Shown: piece by piece, positions 9,643 through 18,247 of the stretch | Numbering within the stretch: the first letter of the stretch is position 1 | Layout of the letters: each line of letters opens with the position of its first letter | Origin: Hymenobacter sp. BT18 | GTDB taxonomy: Bacteria > Bacteroidota > Bacteroidia > Cytophagales > Hymenobacteraceae | NCBI RefSeq assembly: GCF_012273015.1 | Contig: NZ_CP050954.1 | Location: forward strand, 620,001 to 684,000 | Direction: 5' to 3' | DNA: 64,000 bases | The notes under the pieces: generated by a model | What the model was told of the DNA's origin: nothing | Database searches by the model: none | What the model saw: only the letters and a program-made list of their open reading frames with translations | Made by a program: the position numbers and the translations under genes

Positions 9643-11265
9643 CTAAAATGGCGGGGGGCCGTCGTCAAAGGTGCTGCGAGGGAAAGGCTGGGTGGGCGGC
9701 GGACCGTCGTTGTTGATGCGGGAGCCCAGCCGGATGGTGTTGGGCGTGAAGCCAGTCTGCTCATCGAAGCTGCTGGGCGGGAAAGCGCCGGGGTTGAAGT
9801 TCGCGTCGCCGAAGCCTCCGCCCCCGCCGTCGAGGTCGGCAAACTTGGTGAACTTGCCGATGAACTTGAGCTGCACGGTTTCCAGGGAGCCGTTCCGGTG
9901 CTTGGCAATGATAACCTCGCCGGTGCCCTGGGTGGGGTTCCCCATTTCGTCCTCCGTAATTTTGTAGTACTCGGGGCGGTACAGGAAGATTACCATGTCG
10001 GCGTCCTGCTCAATAGAACCCGATTCGCGCAGGTCACTGAGTTGGGGCTTCTTGTCGCCGCCGCGAGTTTCTACCGAGCGGGAAAGCTGCGACAGGGCCA
10101 AGACCGGCACGTTCAATTCCTTAGCAATACCTTTCAACGCCCGCGAAATCGAGGCAATTTCCTGTTCGCGGTTGCCGCCGCCACCCTTGCCATCCGAGTT
10201 ACCTGTCATCAACTGCAGGTAGTCGATGATGATCATCTGGATGTCGTGGTGGGCCTTGAGGCGGCGGCACTTAGTACGCAACTCCCGGATGCTGAGGCCC
10301 GGCGTATCGTCGATGTAGATGGGCGCCGACGACAACCCGGAAATCTTATGGTTGAGCTGGGCCCACTCGTAGTCGGCCAGATTACCCTTCTTGATTTTCT
10401 CGGAATCCAGCTCCGCCTCGGCCGAAATCAGACGATTCACGAGCTGGAGCGAGGACATTTCCAAAGAGAAAATGGCTACCGGCTTTTTAAACTCCACCGC
10501 CGCGTTGCGCATAGCCGACACCACGAAGGCGGTTTTACCCATACCGGGGCGGGCGGCAATAATTACCAAGTCAGAGGGTTGCCAGCCGGAGGTTACGCGG
10601 TCCAGAGCCGAGAAGCCGGAGGGCACCCCGGTGAGGCCGTCCTTCTGGTCCTTCTTTTCTTCTAGTTCCTTGATGGCCTTGCCCATCAGGCTGCGCATGT
10701 CGTCGAAGTTCTTGCGAATGTTGGATTCCGATACTTCAAACAACGACTGCTCGGTGGAGTCCAGCAGGTTGAACACGTCGGTGGTATCCTCGAAGGCGTC
10801 GCGCTGAATGTCGGAGGCAATGCGAATCAGCTCCCGCTTGATGGAGTTTTCGGTGATGATGCGGGCGTGATACTCAATGTTGGCCGCCGAGTTGACCTTG
10901 AACGTGAGGTTGGCCACGTAGTGCGCCCCGCCGGCGGCTTCCAGCTCGCCCATCTCCCGCAGCTCGTGCGTGACGGTGAGAATGTCAATCGGCTCCGACT
11001 TGTCGAACAAGTTCAGAATGGCCTTGAAGATGCGTTGGTGCCCATCCTTGTAGAAGCTCTGGGGCTTGAGCAGGTCGATAACGGTGGTAAGGGCGTCCTT
11101 TTCGAGCATAAGCGCCCCGAGTACGGCGGCTTCCAGCTCCAGGGCCTGGGGCGGCAGCTTACCCGCCGGACCACTGGCCGGCATCATGGCCGGGCGGTTG
11201 TTCCAGGCAGCTTTTGCTCGTGAGCCAGCTTGTTTCAGGCGGTCATCCATCCGGTCATTCATCAC
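9643..11265 (-). CDS. dnaB: Replicative DNA helicase DnaB
   Basis: 540-residue hexameric helicase that unwinds the replication fork. An N-terminal DnaB domain (LELEAAVLGALMLEKDAL onward) is followed by the RecA-like domain with Walker A (ARPGMGKTAF, about residues 236-245), Walker B (IIIDYLQLM, about 345), the DLRESGSIEQDAD motif and the arginine-bearing AKHRNGSLETVQLKF motif. No intein interrupts the Walker regions. A proline- and glycine-rich C-terminal tail of about 60 residues (GGGGGFGDANF to DDGPPPF) is typical of Bacteroidota forms. It is monocistronic, convergent with gltD and divergent from mpl. Confidence 0.97.
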   Translation of the reverse strand: MMNDRMDDRLKQAGSRAKAAWNNRPAMMPASGPAGKLPPQALELEAAVLGALMLEKDALTTVIDLLKPQSFYKDGHQRIFKAILNLFDKSEPIDILTVTHELREMGELEAAGGAHYVANLTFKVNSAANIEYHARIITENSIKRELIRIASDIQRDAFEDTTDVFNLLDSTEQSLFEVSESNIRKNFDDMRSLMGKAIKELEEKKDQKDGLTGVPSGFSALDRVTSGWQPSDLVIIAARPGMGKTAFVVSAMRNAAVEFKKPVAIFSLEMSSLQLVNRLISAEAELDSEKIKKGNLADYEWAQLNHKISGLSSAPIYIDDTPGLSIRELRTKCRRLKAHHDIQMIIIDYLQLMTGNSDGKGGGGNREQEIASISRALKGIAKELNVPVLALSQLSRSVETRGGDKKPQLSDLRESGSIEQDADMVIFLYRPEYYKITEDEMGNPTQGTGEVIIAKHRNGSLETVQLKFIGKFTKFADLDGGGGGFGDANFNPGAFPPSSFDEQTGFTPNTIRLGSRINNDGPPPTQPFPRSTFDDGPPPF

Positions 11266-11477
11266 TAAAAAGTAGCACTACAAGGTAAGCAGGTTGGGCG
11301 GGTTCTGGCCGAATTTTCTTGCTTCTGGCCCGAATTTTACCCCAAGGGGGTACAAAGCTAACGGCTGGGCTTTACAATCCGGAACTGGCGGATAAGGTTT
11401 CTTTTTTGTATGCTAGCCAGTAGGTAGCGAGGTGAAGCGCGGCCTCTGTTACCTGATTTCCGTTCCCCGCCACCTGT

Positions 11478-11485
11478 TACCTTTG
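11478..11485 (+). promoter_or_regulatory. -7 element of the mpl promoter
   Basis: TACCTTTG matches the Bacteroidota TAnnTTTG consensus exactly and lies 25 nt before the mpl start codon. A clear TTG -33 element is not seen at the expected distance. Confidence 0.6.
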
Positions 11486-11510
11486 TCGCCCTATTCTATT
11501 AGCTTACTGC

Positions 11511-12896
11511 ATGGCCGACACTCCTTCTTCGCTTCAACGTTTGCACCTGATTGCCACCGGGGGCAGTATTATGCACAACTTGGCTCTGGCCCTGCACCAG
11601 GGCGGCGCCCACGTAACGGGCTCCGACGACGAAATCTTTGAGCCAGCCAAAAGCCGCCTAGCCAAAGCCGGGCTGCTGCCGGCCGAGGAAGGCTGGTTTC
11701 CCGAAAAGATAACGGCCGACCTCGACGCCGTGATTGTGGGCATGCATGCCCGCCCCGACAACCCCGAGCTGTTGCGTGCCCAGGAATTAGGCCTGCGGGT
11801 ATATTCTTTCCCCGAGTTCATCTACGAAGCCTCCCGCGACAAGCAGCGCATCGTCATTGGCGGCTCGCACGGAAAAACCAGCATTACCTCCCTGATTCTG
11901 CACGTGCTGCGCTACCACGGCCGCAAGTTCGATTACGCGGTAGGGGCCCAGTTGGAGGGCTTCGAGTTGATGGTGCAGCTGACCGACGACGCGCCCATCA
12001 TCATCATTGAGGGCGACGAGTACCTGTCCTCCCCCATCGACCGACGGCCCAAGTTTCACTTGTACCAGCACCACATTGGCGTTATTTCCGGTATCAGCTG
12101 GGACCACATAAACGTGTTTCCGACGGAAGAAATCTACCGGGAGCAGTTCAAGATTTTCGCCGAGATGACGCCCAAGGCCGGCACCCTCATCTACGACCAG
12201 GACGACGAGCAGGTGCAGCTGGTAACGGTACCCTCGAACCCGGACGTGAAGTACGTCGGCTACGGCCCCCACGAGCATGTCATTCGGAACGGCAAAACCT
12301 TCCTGCTCAACAAGAAGGAAGAAGAAGTGCCCATCCAAGTGTTTGGGGAGCACAACCTGCGCAACATTTCGGCTGCCAAGGAAGTGTGCAAGCAGCTGGG
12401 CATCAAGGCCAAGGAGTTTTACGAGGCCCTGGGCACCTTTAAAGGCGCGGCCCGGCGGCTGGAGTTGGTGAAGGAAGGCCACGATTCGGTAGTGTACAAG
12501 GACTTTGCCCACGCGCCTAGCAAGCTGAAAGCCACGGCGGCAGCCTTCAAAAAGCAGTACCCGGAGCGCAAGCTGGTGGCCTGCCTGGAGCTGCACACCT
12601 TCAGCTCCCTCAACCCGGCCTTCCTGCCCCAGTACGCCCACACCTTCGACACGCCCGACGTGGCGGTGGTGTACTTTAACCCCCACGTGCTGGAGCACAA
12701 GCGCCTGCCCGCCTTACCGCCCGAGGCTGTACAGCAGGCCTTCCAGCGCCCCGACCTGCGCGTGTTTACCGACAGCCGGGAGCTGGCCGCCTTCCTGCAC
12801 GCCCAGAACTGGCAAAACGCCAACCTGCTGATGATGTCCTCGGGCACGTTTGATGGGCTGGATTTGAATCAGCTAGCCGCTGAAGTCACCAAGTAA
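11511..12896 (+). CDS. mpl: UDP-N-acetylmuramate:peptide ligase (Mpl type)
   Basis: 461-residue Mur ligase that in peptidoglycan recycling joins recovered tripeptide to UDP-MurNAc. It has an N-terminal Rossmann-like domain (HLIATGGSIMHNLALAL, then VTGSDDE), the ATP loop GGSHGKTSITSL (about residues 116-127), the central-domain EGDEYLSS and SWDHINVFPT segments, and the C-terminal domain with YKDFAHAPSKLKAT. The order GGSIMHNLA in place of the MurC signature points to Mpl rather than MurC. A hydrolase gene follows 15 bp downstream, so they are probably co-transcribed. Confidence 0.9.
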   Translation: MADTPSSLQRLHLIATGGSIMHNLALALHQGGAHVTGSDDEIFEPAKSRLAKAGLLPAEEGWFPEKITADLDAVIVGMHARPDNPELLRAQELGLRVYSFPEFIYEASRDKQRIVIGGSHGKTSITSLILHVLRYHGRKFDYAVGAQLEGFELMVQLTDDAPIIIIEGDEYLSSPIDRRPKFHLYQHHIGVISGISWDHINVFPTEEIYREQFKIFAEMTPKAGTLIYDQDDEQVQLVTVPSNPDVKYVGYGPHEHVIRNGKTFLLNKKEEEVPIQVFGEHNLRNISAAKEVCKQLGIKAKEFYEALGTFKGAARRLELVKEGHDSVVYKDFAHAPSKLKATAAAFKKQYPERKLVACLELHTFSSLNPAFLPQYAHTFDTPDVAVVYFNPHVLEHKRLPALPPEAVQQAFQRPDLRVFTDSRELAAFLHAQNWQNANLLMMSSGTFDGLDLNQLAAEVTK

Positions 12897-12911
12897 CTGC
12901 TACCCGCCCCC

Positions 12912-13607
12912 ATGAAACCTTCCCTGCTCCTGCTGCACGGTGCCTTGGCCTCGGAAAAGCAGTTGAAACCCCTGGCCCGCCAGCTGGCAGCGGCCTTCGA
13001 CGTACGCACGCTCAGCTTCAGTGGGCACGGCGGCCAGCCGCTGGAAGCCGGCACATTTTCTATGGCTGGTTTCGCCGACGAAATCCTTCAGTTTCTGGAC
13101 GAGCAGCGTTGGGAGGCGGCCCACGTATTCGGCTACAGCATGGGGGGCTACGCGGCGTTGGTAGCGGCCACTCAGGCTCCGGCACGCTTTCGCAGCATCA
13201 CTACGCTGGGTACTACGTTTGGCTGGTCGCCAGCCATGGCCGCGCAGGCTACGGCTTTTCTGGATGCCGGGAAGATGCGCGCGAAGGTGCCGCAGTACGC
13301 GGCTCATTTAGAGGAGCTGCACGCGCCTACTTCCCTGCCCGCGCTGCTGGAAGCCACCAGCGCGCTCATGCGGGGCCTCGGCGACGCGCCCCCACTCACC
13401 CAGGCTAACTTAAGCACCTTGAAAGTACCCGTGCAGGTGCTAGTGGGCGAGCTGGATACCACGGCCGGGGTAGATGCCTCCCAGCAGTTCGCCGGCTACC
13501 TGCCCCAGGCCGTGTTCGAAATCATCATGAACACGCCGCACCCGTTGGAGAAAGTAAATCCCGATTTGCTGGCTTCCCGCGTGGCGCAGTTTGCCGGGCA
13601 GTTTTAG
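12912..13607 (+). CDS. Alpha/beta hydrolase
   Basis: 231-residue cytoplasmic alpha/beta-fold hydrolase with no signal peptide. The oxyanion segment LLLHGA opens the protein; the nucleophile elbow GYSMGG puts the catalytic Ser near residue 76; Asp in GELDTTAG (about 183) and His in NTPHPLEKV (about 209) complete the triad. It resembles the MenH/BioH-type carboxylesterase group, but the substrate cannot be inferred. It follows mpl closely and is followed by a strong terminator at 13621. Confidence 0.8.
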   Translation: MKPSLLLLHGALASEKQLKPLARQLAAAFDVRTLSFSGHGGQPLEAGTFSMAGFADEILQFLDEQRWEAAHVFGYSMGGYAALVAATQAPARFRSITTLGTTFGWSPAMAAQATAFLDAGKMRAKVPQYAAHLEELHAPTSLPALLEATSALMRGLGDAPPLTQANLSTLKVPVQVLVGELDTTAGVDASQQFAGYLPQAVFEIIMNTPHPLEKVNPDLLASRVAQFAGQF

Positions 13608-13620
13608 GTTTAAGTTGCTG

Positions 13621-13659
13621 CATAAAGAAGGCCCGCCAATTGGCGGGCCTTCTTTATTT
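13621..13659. terminator. Bidirectional terminator hairpin
   Basis: AAAGAAGGCCCGCCAATTGG followed by its mirror arm and T-rich tail forms a near-perfect hairpin between the hydrolase gene (+) and the small genes on the minus strand. Confidence 0.8.
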
Positions 13660-13758
13660 ATCGGTCACTGGTCCGGGCTTGGGCCGGCGCTTGTCGGTGG
13701 TGACGAGCAGAGCCAACGCCGTGAGCGAAAGGCGCAGAATCCATTTGCGGCTGAGCAT
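13654..13758 (-). CDS. Small 34-residue membrane-peptide candidate
   Basis: An ATG at 13758 opens a 34-codon frame ending in TAA at 13654: MLSRKWILRLSLTALALLVT followed by a basic, proline-rich tail. It begins only three bases after the stop codon of the lipoprotein gene upstream, consistent with translational coupling. One hydrophobic helix flanked by Arg/Lys suggests an inner membrane peptide. Its last codons overlap the terminator hairpin. No homologue is recognised, so it could be a chance frame. Confidence 0.4.
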   Translation of the reverse strand: MLSRKWILRLSLTALALLVTTDKRRPKPGPVTDK

Positions 13759-13761
13759 GGC

Positions 13762-14334
13762 TTAGCGGAAAAAGGTGTTGTTGTCTTTCACCGTCAGGTC
13801 GCAGGAGGAGCCGCCGGTGTTTTCCTCGCAGGTAGTACCCACGATTTTATTGCCCTGGAAGTTGAAAAAGCAGAACGTACAGCCCGTACCCTGCAGAATA
13901 TACCGCTCCGTGTTCGAGCTTAAGTACAGAGAGTTGTCGGTGGACTTACGCAGAGGAATAGCCATTCCGCGGAACATGCCATCCTTCAAACCCAGGCCCA
14001 CCAGATAGTATATCGGGGCATCCTTGGGCTTCTCCTGCACTTTTCGGATAACCACTTTGTCGACCACCGTACCATCGCCAAACTCCCGGATGAAGTTGCG
14101 GGTAAGCTGGTCGCGCGGAACGGAGTACTGGGTTTTGCCCTCGGCAATTTCGGCCACCAGCTTGCTAGTAGCTTCCAGCTGGCGCTGCTCGGTTTTGGTG
14201 GGGTCGTTCACCGGAGAGCTGACCTCGGGAAAGGCCTGCCGCCGGGAAGTTTCGCAGCTGCTGAGCAGGCCCGCCGAGAGCAGGAGCAAACCCGTCAAGA
14301 GCCGGGTAGTGTGACCGAAGGAAGGAACGTACAT
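13762..14334 (-). CDS. Small lipoprotein of unknown function
   Basis: 190 residues from ATG 14334, with a lipoprotein signal (LLTGLLLLSAGLLSSC, lipid-modified Cys about residue 27). A TTG 15 bp upstream is a possible alternative start, but it would only lengthen the n-region. The mature part is mixed alpha/beta with a late cysteine-containing segment (GTGCTFCFFNFQGNKIVGTTCEE-like, four Cys) and ends in DLTVKDNNTFFR. It starts 16 nt after the stop of the M48 protease gene, so the two probably form an operon and may act together in the envelope. Function is not recognised. Confidence 0.75.
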   Translation of the reverse strand: MYVPSFGHTTRLLTGLLLLSAGLLSSCETSRRQAFPEVSSPVNDPTKTEQRQLEATSKLVAEIAEGKTQYSVPRDQLTRNFIREFGDGTVVDKVVIRKVQEKPKDAPIYYLVGLGLKDGMFRGMAIPLRKSTDNSLYLSSNTERYILQGTGCTFCFFNFQGNKIVGTTCEENTGGSSCDLTVKDNNTFFR

Positions 14335-14349
14335 GTGAGCGGGCGGCAA

Positions 14350-15144
14350 TTAGCGGGCGGTGTAATACTTGCGGGCCTCGGGCAGCTCCTTCTGAATGTC
14401 GGCAATGCGGGTGCCGTTGGAAGGGTGCGTAGAGAGAAACTCGGGCGGCGAAGCAGAGTTTTCGCGGGCATCCATGCGCTGCCAGAACTGCACGGCCCCA
14501 TCAGGGTTGTAGCCGGCAATGGCCATGAAAATCAGCCCGAGGTGGTCGGCTTCCGACTCTTGGTTACGCCCAAACTTCAGCAGCCCAATCTGGCCGCCAA
14601 CGCCGACGGCCTGCAGAAACACGTTTTGCGTGGCCGAGGGATTCTGGCCTACGGCCGTGGACACGACCGTGCCCAGGCCCTGGGCGGCCATCTGCTGGCT
14701 CATCCGCTCGGAGCTGTGGCGGGCTACGGCGTGGGCAATTTCGTGGCCCATAACCACGGCCAGGCCGTTTTCGTCCTGGGTGATGGGTAGAATGCCCGTG
14801 TACACGGCTACTTTGCCGCCGGGCATACACCAGGCATTTTCCTGCTTGTCGTCGATGAGGTTAAACGCCCAGGCGTAGCCCTCGAGCTGGGCCTGCTGGC
14901 CCTGCTGGCGGAAGTACTGCTCCACGGCCTGCTGGATGCGCTGGCCCACGCGTTTCACCATAGCGGCCTGGGCGCCGCTGGACACCACTCGGCTGGAAGC
15001 CAATACTTTCTGGTACTCCTGGGCCGCCATGGTATTCATTTCCGTTTCAGAAACCAGGCTGAGCTGGCGGCGGCCGGTGATGGGAACAGTGGAGCAGGCG
15101 GCTGCCATAAACAGGCACCCGGCCAAAGCAATTTTCTTAAACAT
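14350..15144 (-). CDS. M48-family lipoprotein metalloprotease
   Basis: 264-residue zinc protease of the periplasmic LoiP/BepA-like group. The lipobox MAAACS places the lipidated Cys at residue 17. The HEIAH zinc motif lies at about residues 133-137 (VVMGHEIAHAVARHSS), and the third ligand Glu is in NQESEADHLG (about 191). The end shows STHPSNGTRIADIQ, typical of this family. The likely role is quality control of misfolded outer membrane proteins. It heads an operon with a lipoprotein and perhaps a 34-residue peptide. Confidence 0.9.
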   Translation of the reverse strand: MFKKIALAGCLFMAAACSTVPITGRRQLSLVSETEMNTMAAQEYQKVLASSRVVSSGAQAAMVKRVGQRIQQAVEQYFRQQGQQAQLEGYAWAFNLIDDKQENAWCMPGGKVAVYTGILPITQDENGLAVVMGHEIAHAVARHSSERMSQQMAAQGLGTVVSTAVGQNPSATQNVFLQAVGVGGQIGLLKFGRNQESEADHLGLIFMAIAGYNPDGAVQFWQRMDARENSASPPEFLSTHPSNGTRIADIQKELPEARKYYTAR

Positions 15145-15252
15145 GGGAACGAAGCTAGGAAAAGCGTGGAAAGAAGCCCGACGGGTACCCCGTTGCGGGC
15201 CCTTGGGTTTCGTGGGGTGCTATACGTGAAGCAGCGGGCAAAATGTTTGATT

Positions 15253-15287
15253 TAGGGGTCTTGGGCGCTTAGGGGCTTAGGGTCTTG
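15253..15287. repeat. Degenerate GGGTCTTGG-type tandem repeat
   Basis: The words AGGGGTCTTGGGCGCTTAGG and GGGCTTAGGGTCTTG are a short copy of the family that is long and inverted at 38710-38814. Confidence 0.45.
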
Positions 15288-15300
15288 CCTTTCGTTCTGA

Positions 15301-15308
15301 TACCTTCG
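15301..15308 (+). promoter_or_regulatory. -7 element upstream of FAH-family gene
   Basis: TACCTTCG, one mismatch from TAnnTTTG, lies 35 nt before the start codon at 15344. Confidence 0.45.
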
Positions 15309-15343
15309 TTTATTGGCTTTCCCCCGACTTCAAGTCCTCCGAT

Positions 15344-15958
15344 ATGAAAATCCTTTGCATTGGCCGCAACTACGCCGAACATATAGCCGAGCTCCAAAAC
15401 GAAACGCCCGACGCCCCCGTCATCTTTGCCAAGCCCGATACGGCCCTGCTCCAGCGCAACCAGCCTTTCTTCCTGCCCGACTTTTCCCAGGACATTCACC
15501 ACGAGGTGGAGCTGGTGCTGCGCATCTGCAAAAACGGCAAGAACATCGAGGATAAATTTGCCCCTACCTACTTTGATGCCATCGGCCTGGGCATCGACTT
15601 TACGGCCCGCGACCTGCAAAGCAAGCTCAAAAGCAAAGGCCTGCCCTGGGAGTTGGCCAAGGGCTTTGATGGCTCGGCCCCCATTTCCCAGGAGTTCAAA
15701 CCCGTGGCCGACTTCCCGGACCTGAAGAACATTGCTTTTCGGCTGGAGGTGAACGGCGAGGTACGCCAGCAGGGCAACTCCGGCCTGATGCTACACGACT
15801 TCTCCAAGATCATCAGCTACATCTCCCGGTTTATCACCTTGAAAATGGGGGACTTGATTTTCACCGGCACTCCCAGCGGCGTTGGCCCGGTGCGCATCGG
15901 CGACCAGCTGGCCGGGTTTATCGGGGAAGAGAAGATGTTTGATCTGGCCGTGAAATAA
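15344..15958 (+). CDS. Fumarylacetoacetate hydrolase-family protein
   Basis: 204 residues covering a single FAH domain, which in this family acts on acylpyruvates or decarboxylates oxaloacetate. Visible features are the start MKILCIGRNYAEH, the metal-binding HHEVELVLRI (about residue 51 on), GIDFTARDLQ, KGFDGSAP, and the end GDLIFTGTPSGVGPV. Short FAH proteins of this length usually work on acylpyruvate or oxaloacetate rather than in tyrosine breakdown, and no tyrosine genes are nearby. It is monocistronic, with its own promoter and a terminator at 15964. Confidence 0.9.
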   Translation: MKILCIGRNYAEHIAELQNETPDAPVIFAKPDTALLQRNQPFFLPDFSQDIHHEVELVLRICKNGKNIEDKFAPTYFDAIGLGIDFTARDLQSKLKSKGLPWELAKGFDGSAPISQEFKPVADFPDLKNIAFRLEVNGEVRQQGNSGLMLHDFSKIISYISRFITLKMGDLIFTGTPSGVGPVRIGDQLAGFIGEEKMFDLAVK

Positions 15959-15963
15959 GGGCA

Positions 15964-16002
15964 GGCCGCCTGGGACTTTTTCTGGGACCAGGCGGCCTTC
16001 TG
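15964..16002 (+). terminator. Terminator after FAH-family gene
   Basis: GGCCGCCTGG and CCAGGCGGCC pair around a 14-nt loop, just after the stop codon at 15958 and before TTCTGT. Confidence 0.7.
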
Positions 16003-16078
16003 TATCCTATTCCGCCGTTTTTTTCGTTGAAGCCCCAAACCCGGGTTGCTTTGTGCGAGCCGCTTACCTATTGCTTGA

Positions 16079-18085
16079 ATGCCTGATTTCTTGACTTCCC
16101 GGTCGCACCGCTTGCTGGGCGTGGCCTTGCCTTTTCTGTTGCTGATGGGCCTGCGCCCATCTTCCTGCGGTGGCCAGGAGCCCGATTCTACCGAAAAGCC
16201 CAAGCCAGCCGCCACCGCACCCGGGGCAGTGGACGCGCCTACCGCCGTGGCAGTAGCCAAAGACTATTTCCTGCTGCCCATCAAGCCCGGCCAGCAAAAC
16301 TTTCTGGCCGCCAGCATGGGCGAGCTGCGCCCCAACCACTTCCACGGTGGCCTCGACATCAAAACCGATGGGCGCGTGGATTTGCCCGTGTACGCTGCCG
16401 CCGACGGCTACATTTCCCGCCTCAAGCAAAGCTCCTTTGGCTACGGCAATGTGCTCTACATCACCCACCCCAACGGGCTGACCACGGTGTACGGGCACCT
16501 CAACCATTTTCGGGGGCCGGTAGCCGATGAGCTCCGCCGCCAGCAGTACCAGAAGCAGACCTACGAGCTGGAGCTGTTCTTTCAGCCGGGCCAGTTTGCC
16601 GTGAAGCGCGGGGAAGTAGTAGCCCTATCCGGTAACACGGGCGGCTCGGCGGGCCCCCACCTGCACTGGGAAGTGCGCGACGCCCAGGACAACCAGCTGA
16701 ACCCCCTGCAGTGGGGCGGCTTTTCCGAAATTCAGGACCACGTTTCCCCTACTGTGGTGGCCGCTGCCGTGGAGCCCCTCAGCATCGATGCCCGGGTGCA
16801 GGGCCGGTTTGAGAAGCGCCTGTTTACGCCCACCGGCACCCCCGGCGCGGGCTATACAGTGCCCGACACCATTCCGGCCTTCGGCACCGTCGGGCTGCTG
16901 CTGCAGGCGTTTGACCGCTTCGACCAGGCCTGGAACAAGAATGGCCTGTACCGCGTGGCCGTGAGCGTGAACGGCCAGCCTTTCTATTTCCACGTCATCA
17001 ACGGCGTAGGCTTTCCCACCGAAACCCGGGAAGTCAACCAGCACATCGACTACGAGTACCTGATGACCTCGCGCCGCACCCTGGAAAAGCTGTGGGTGGA
17101 TGACGGCAACCAGATGCGCATCTACAAAACCGGCCCGGGCAAAGGCAAGCTGCGGGTAGAAGCCGGCAAGGTGTACGACGTGGTAATGCGCCTGGAGGAT
17201 GCTTACGGCAATGCCACGCCCCTGCACTTGGTGCTGCGCGGCCAGGAACCCGAATACTGGCAAACCCGCAGTGCCGCTGTGCGCAAGCCCACCCTGCGCT
17301 ACGACGTGCTGCGCAATATTCTGCGCGTGACCGTGGATGATACTTCCCGCCAGGCCCCCAACGTCACGCTCACCCGCGGCAGCCGGCAGCGCCAGCTGCG
17401 CCCCAGCTACACCGACCAGAGCCGCACTGTGTACCTCTACGACCTGCGCGCCGGCCTCCCCGATTCCATCAACTTCCCCGGCCTGCGGCGGCCTCAGGTT
17501 TTCGACCGGGTAGCGGCCATTCCGGCCGGACAGGAGCAGCTGTTTGCCACGCCCTACATCAACCTCGCGTTTGGGCCGCGCACCACCTATGATACGCTCT
17601 ACCTGCAAACGACGTACAAAGACGGACTGTGGCGGGTGCAAAGCGCCGTGACGCCCGTGCAGGAAGCCATGCGCGTCACGCTCAAACCCGAAACCCCGGT
17701 AGCCGACAAAGCCCGCACGGCGGCCTGCCTGATTCGGGGCAACGCGCGCATCTGGCAAAGTGGCCAGTGGGACGGGGAGCAGTTTAGCTTCAACACCCGC
17801 ATCTTCGGCCAGTTTAAGCTGGTGACCGATAAGACGCCGCCCTCGGGTCGGCTGGTCAGCAAGGGCGCGGCGGGCGTCGTGTTCAAGGTTGGCGACGACC
17901 TCTCGGGCCTGGCCAGCTACCGGCTGGAAGTAAATGGGCAGTTTCGGATGCTGCGTTTTGAGCACAAGAACTCCACCCTGTTCTCGGAGCGCGACGACAA
18001 GCTGGGCCCGCCCCTGCGCGGCCCAGCTACCCTCACCCTGCGGGATATGGCCGGCAATGAAAAAGTCATTAGCATGACGCTGTAA
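16079..18085 (+). CDS. M23-family peptidase (LytM-type) with large C-terminal region
   Basis: 668-residue exported protein, probably a cell-wall endopeptidase. A hydrophobic N-terminal segment precedes Cys30 (PSSCGGQ), which may serve as a lipoprotein site although the lipobox is poor. The M23 domain spans about residues 75-215, with the metal ligands in HFHGGLDIK (about 87-95) and GPHLHWEV (about 194-201). The following 450 residues are beta-rich, probably Ig-like or fibronectin-like, and not clearly assignable. A TTGCTTTG element at 16045 may act as -7 box. A terminator follows at 18104. Confidence 0.9.
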   Translation: MPDFLTSRSHRLLGVALPFLLLMGLRPSSCGGQEPDSTEKPKPAATAPGAVDAPTAVAVAKDYFLLPIKPGQQNFLAASMGELRPNHFHGGLDIKTDGRVDLPVYAAADGYISRLKQSSFGYGNVLYITHPNGLTTVYGHLNHFRGPVADELRRQQYQKQTYELELFFQPGQFAVKRGEVVALSGNTGGSAGPHLHWEVRDAQDNQLNPLQWGGFSEIQDHVSPTVVAAAVEPLSIDARVQGRFEKRLFTPTGTPGAGYTVPDTIPAFGTVGLLLQAFDRFDQAWNKNGLYRVAVSVNGQPFYFHVINGVGFPTETREVNQHIDYEYLMTSRRTLEKLWVDDGNQMRIYKTGPGKGKLRVEAGKVYDVVMRLEDAYGNATPLHLVLRGQEPEYWQTRSAAVRKPTLRYDVLRNILRVTVDDTSRQAPNVTLTRGSRQRQLRPSYTDQSRTVYLYDLRAGLPDSINFPGLRRPQVFDRVAAIPAGQEQLFATPYINLAFGPRTTYDTLYLQTTYKDGLWRVQSAVTPVQEAMRVTLKPETPVADKARTAACLIRGNARIWQSGQWDGEQFSFNTRIFGQFKLVTDKTPPSGRLVSKGAAGVVFKVGDDLSGLASYRLEVNGQFRMLRFEHKNSTLFSERDDKLGPPLRGPATLTLRDMAGNEKVISMTL

Positions 18086-18103
18086 TAGCCCGTCAGGAAT
18101 CAG

Positions 18104-18135
18104 TAAAGGGGCCGCACATAATGCGGCCCCTTTGC
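18104..18135 (+). terminator. Terminator after M23 peptidase gene
   Basis: AAAGGGGCCGCA and TGCGGCCCCTTT pair around a short loop 19 nt after the stop codon. Confidence 0.8.
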
Positions 18136-18247
18136 TTTGTATGCTGCTCCGTCTTGTAGAAACAGACTGCTAACAGGCTGACCGAAAGCCAAGCTTTACT
18201 TCCCGTCCGATTCTGCGTATAGTTGGGCTCTGATTCATTCTGCGTCT

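Noticed and set aside
9532..10665. A 377-codon plus-strand frame over dnaB
   Set aside because: Overlaps the terminator and dnaB in antisense, and has no recognisable motif.
11511..12896. MurC instead of Mpl
   Set aside because: Its start (HLIATGGSIMHNLA) and central segment fit Mpl-type ligases better, and it is not in a division/cell-wall cluster.
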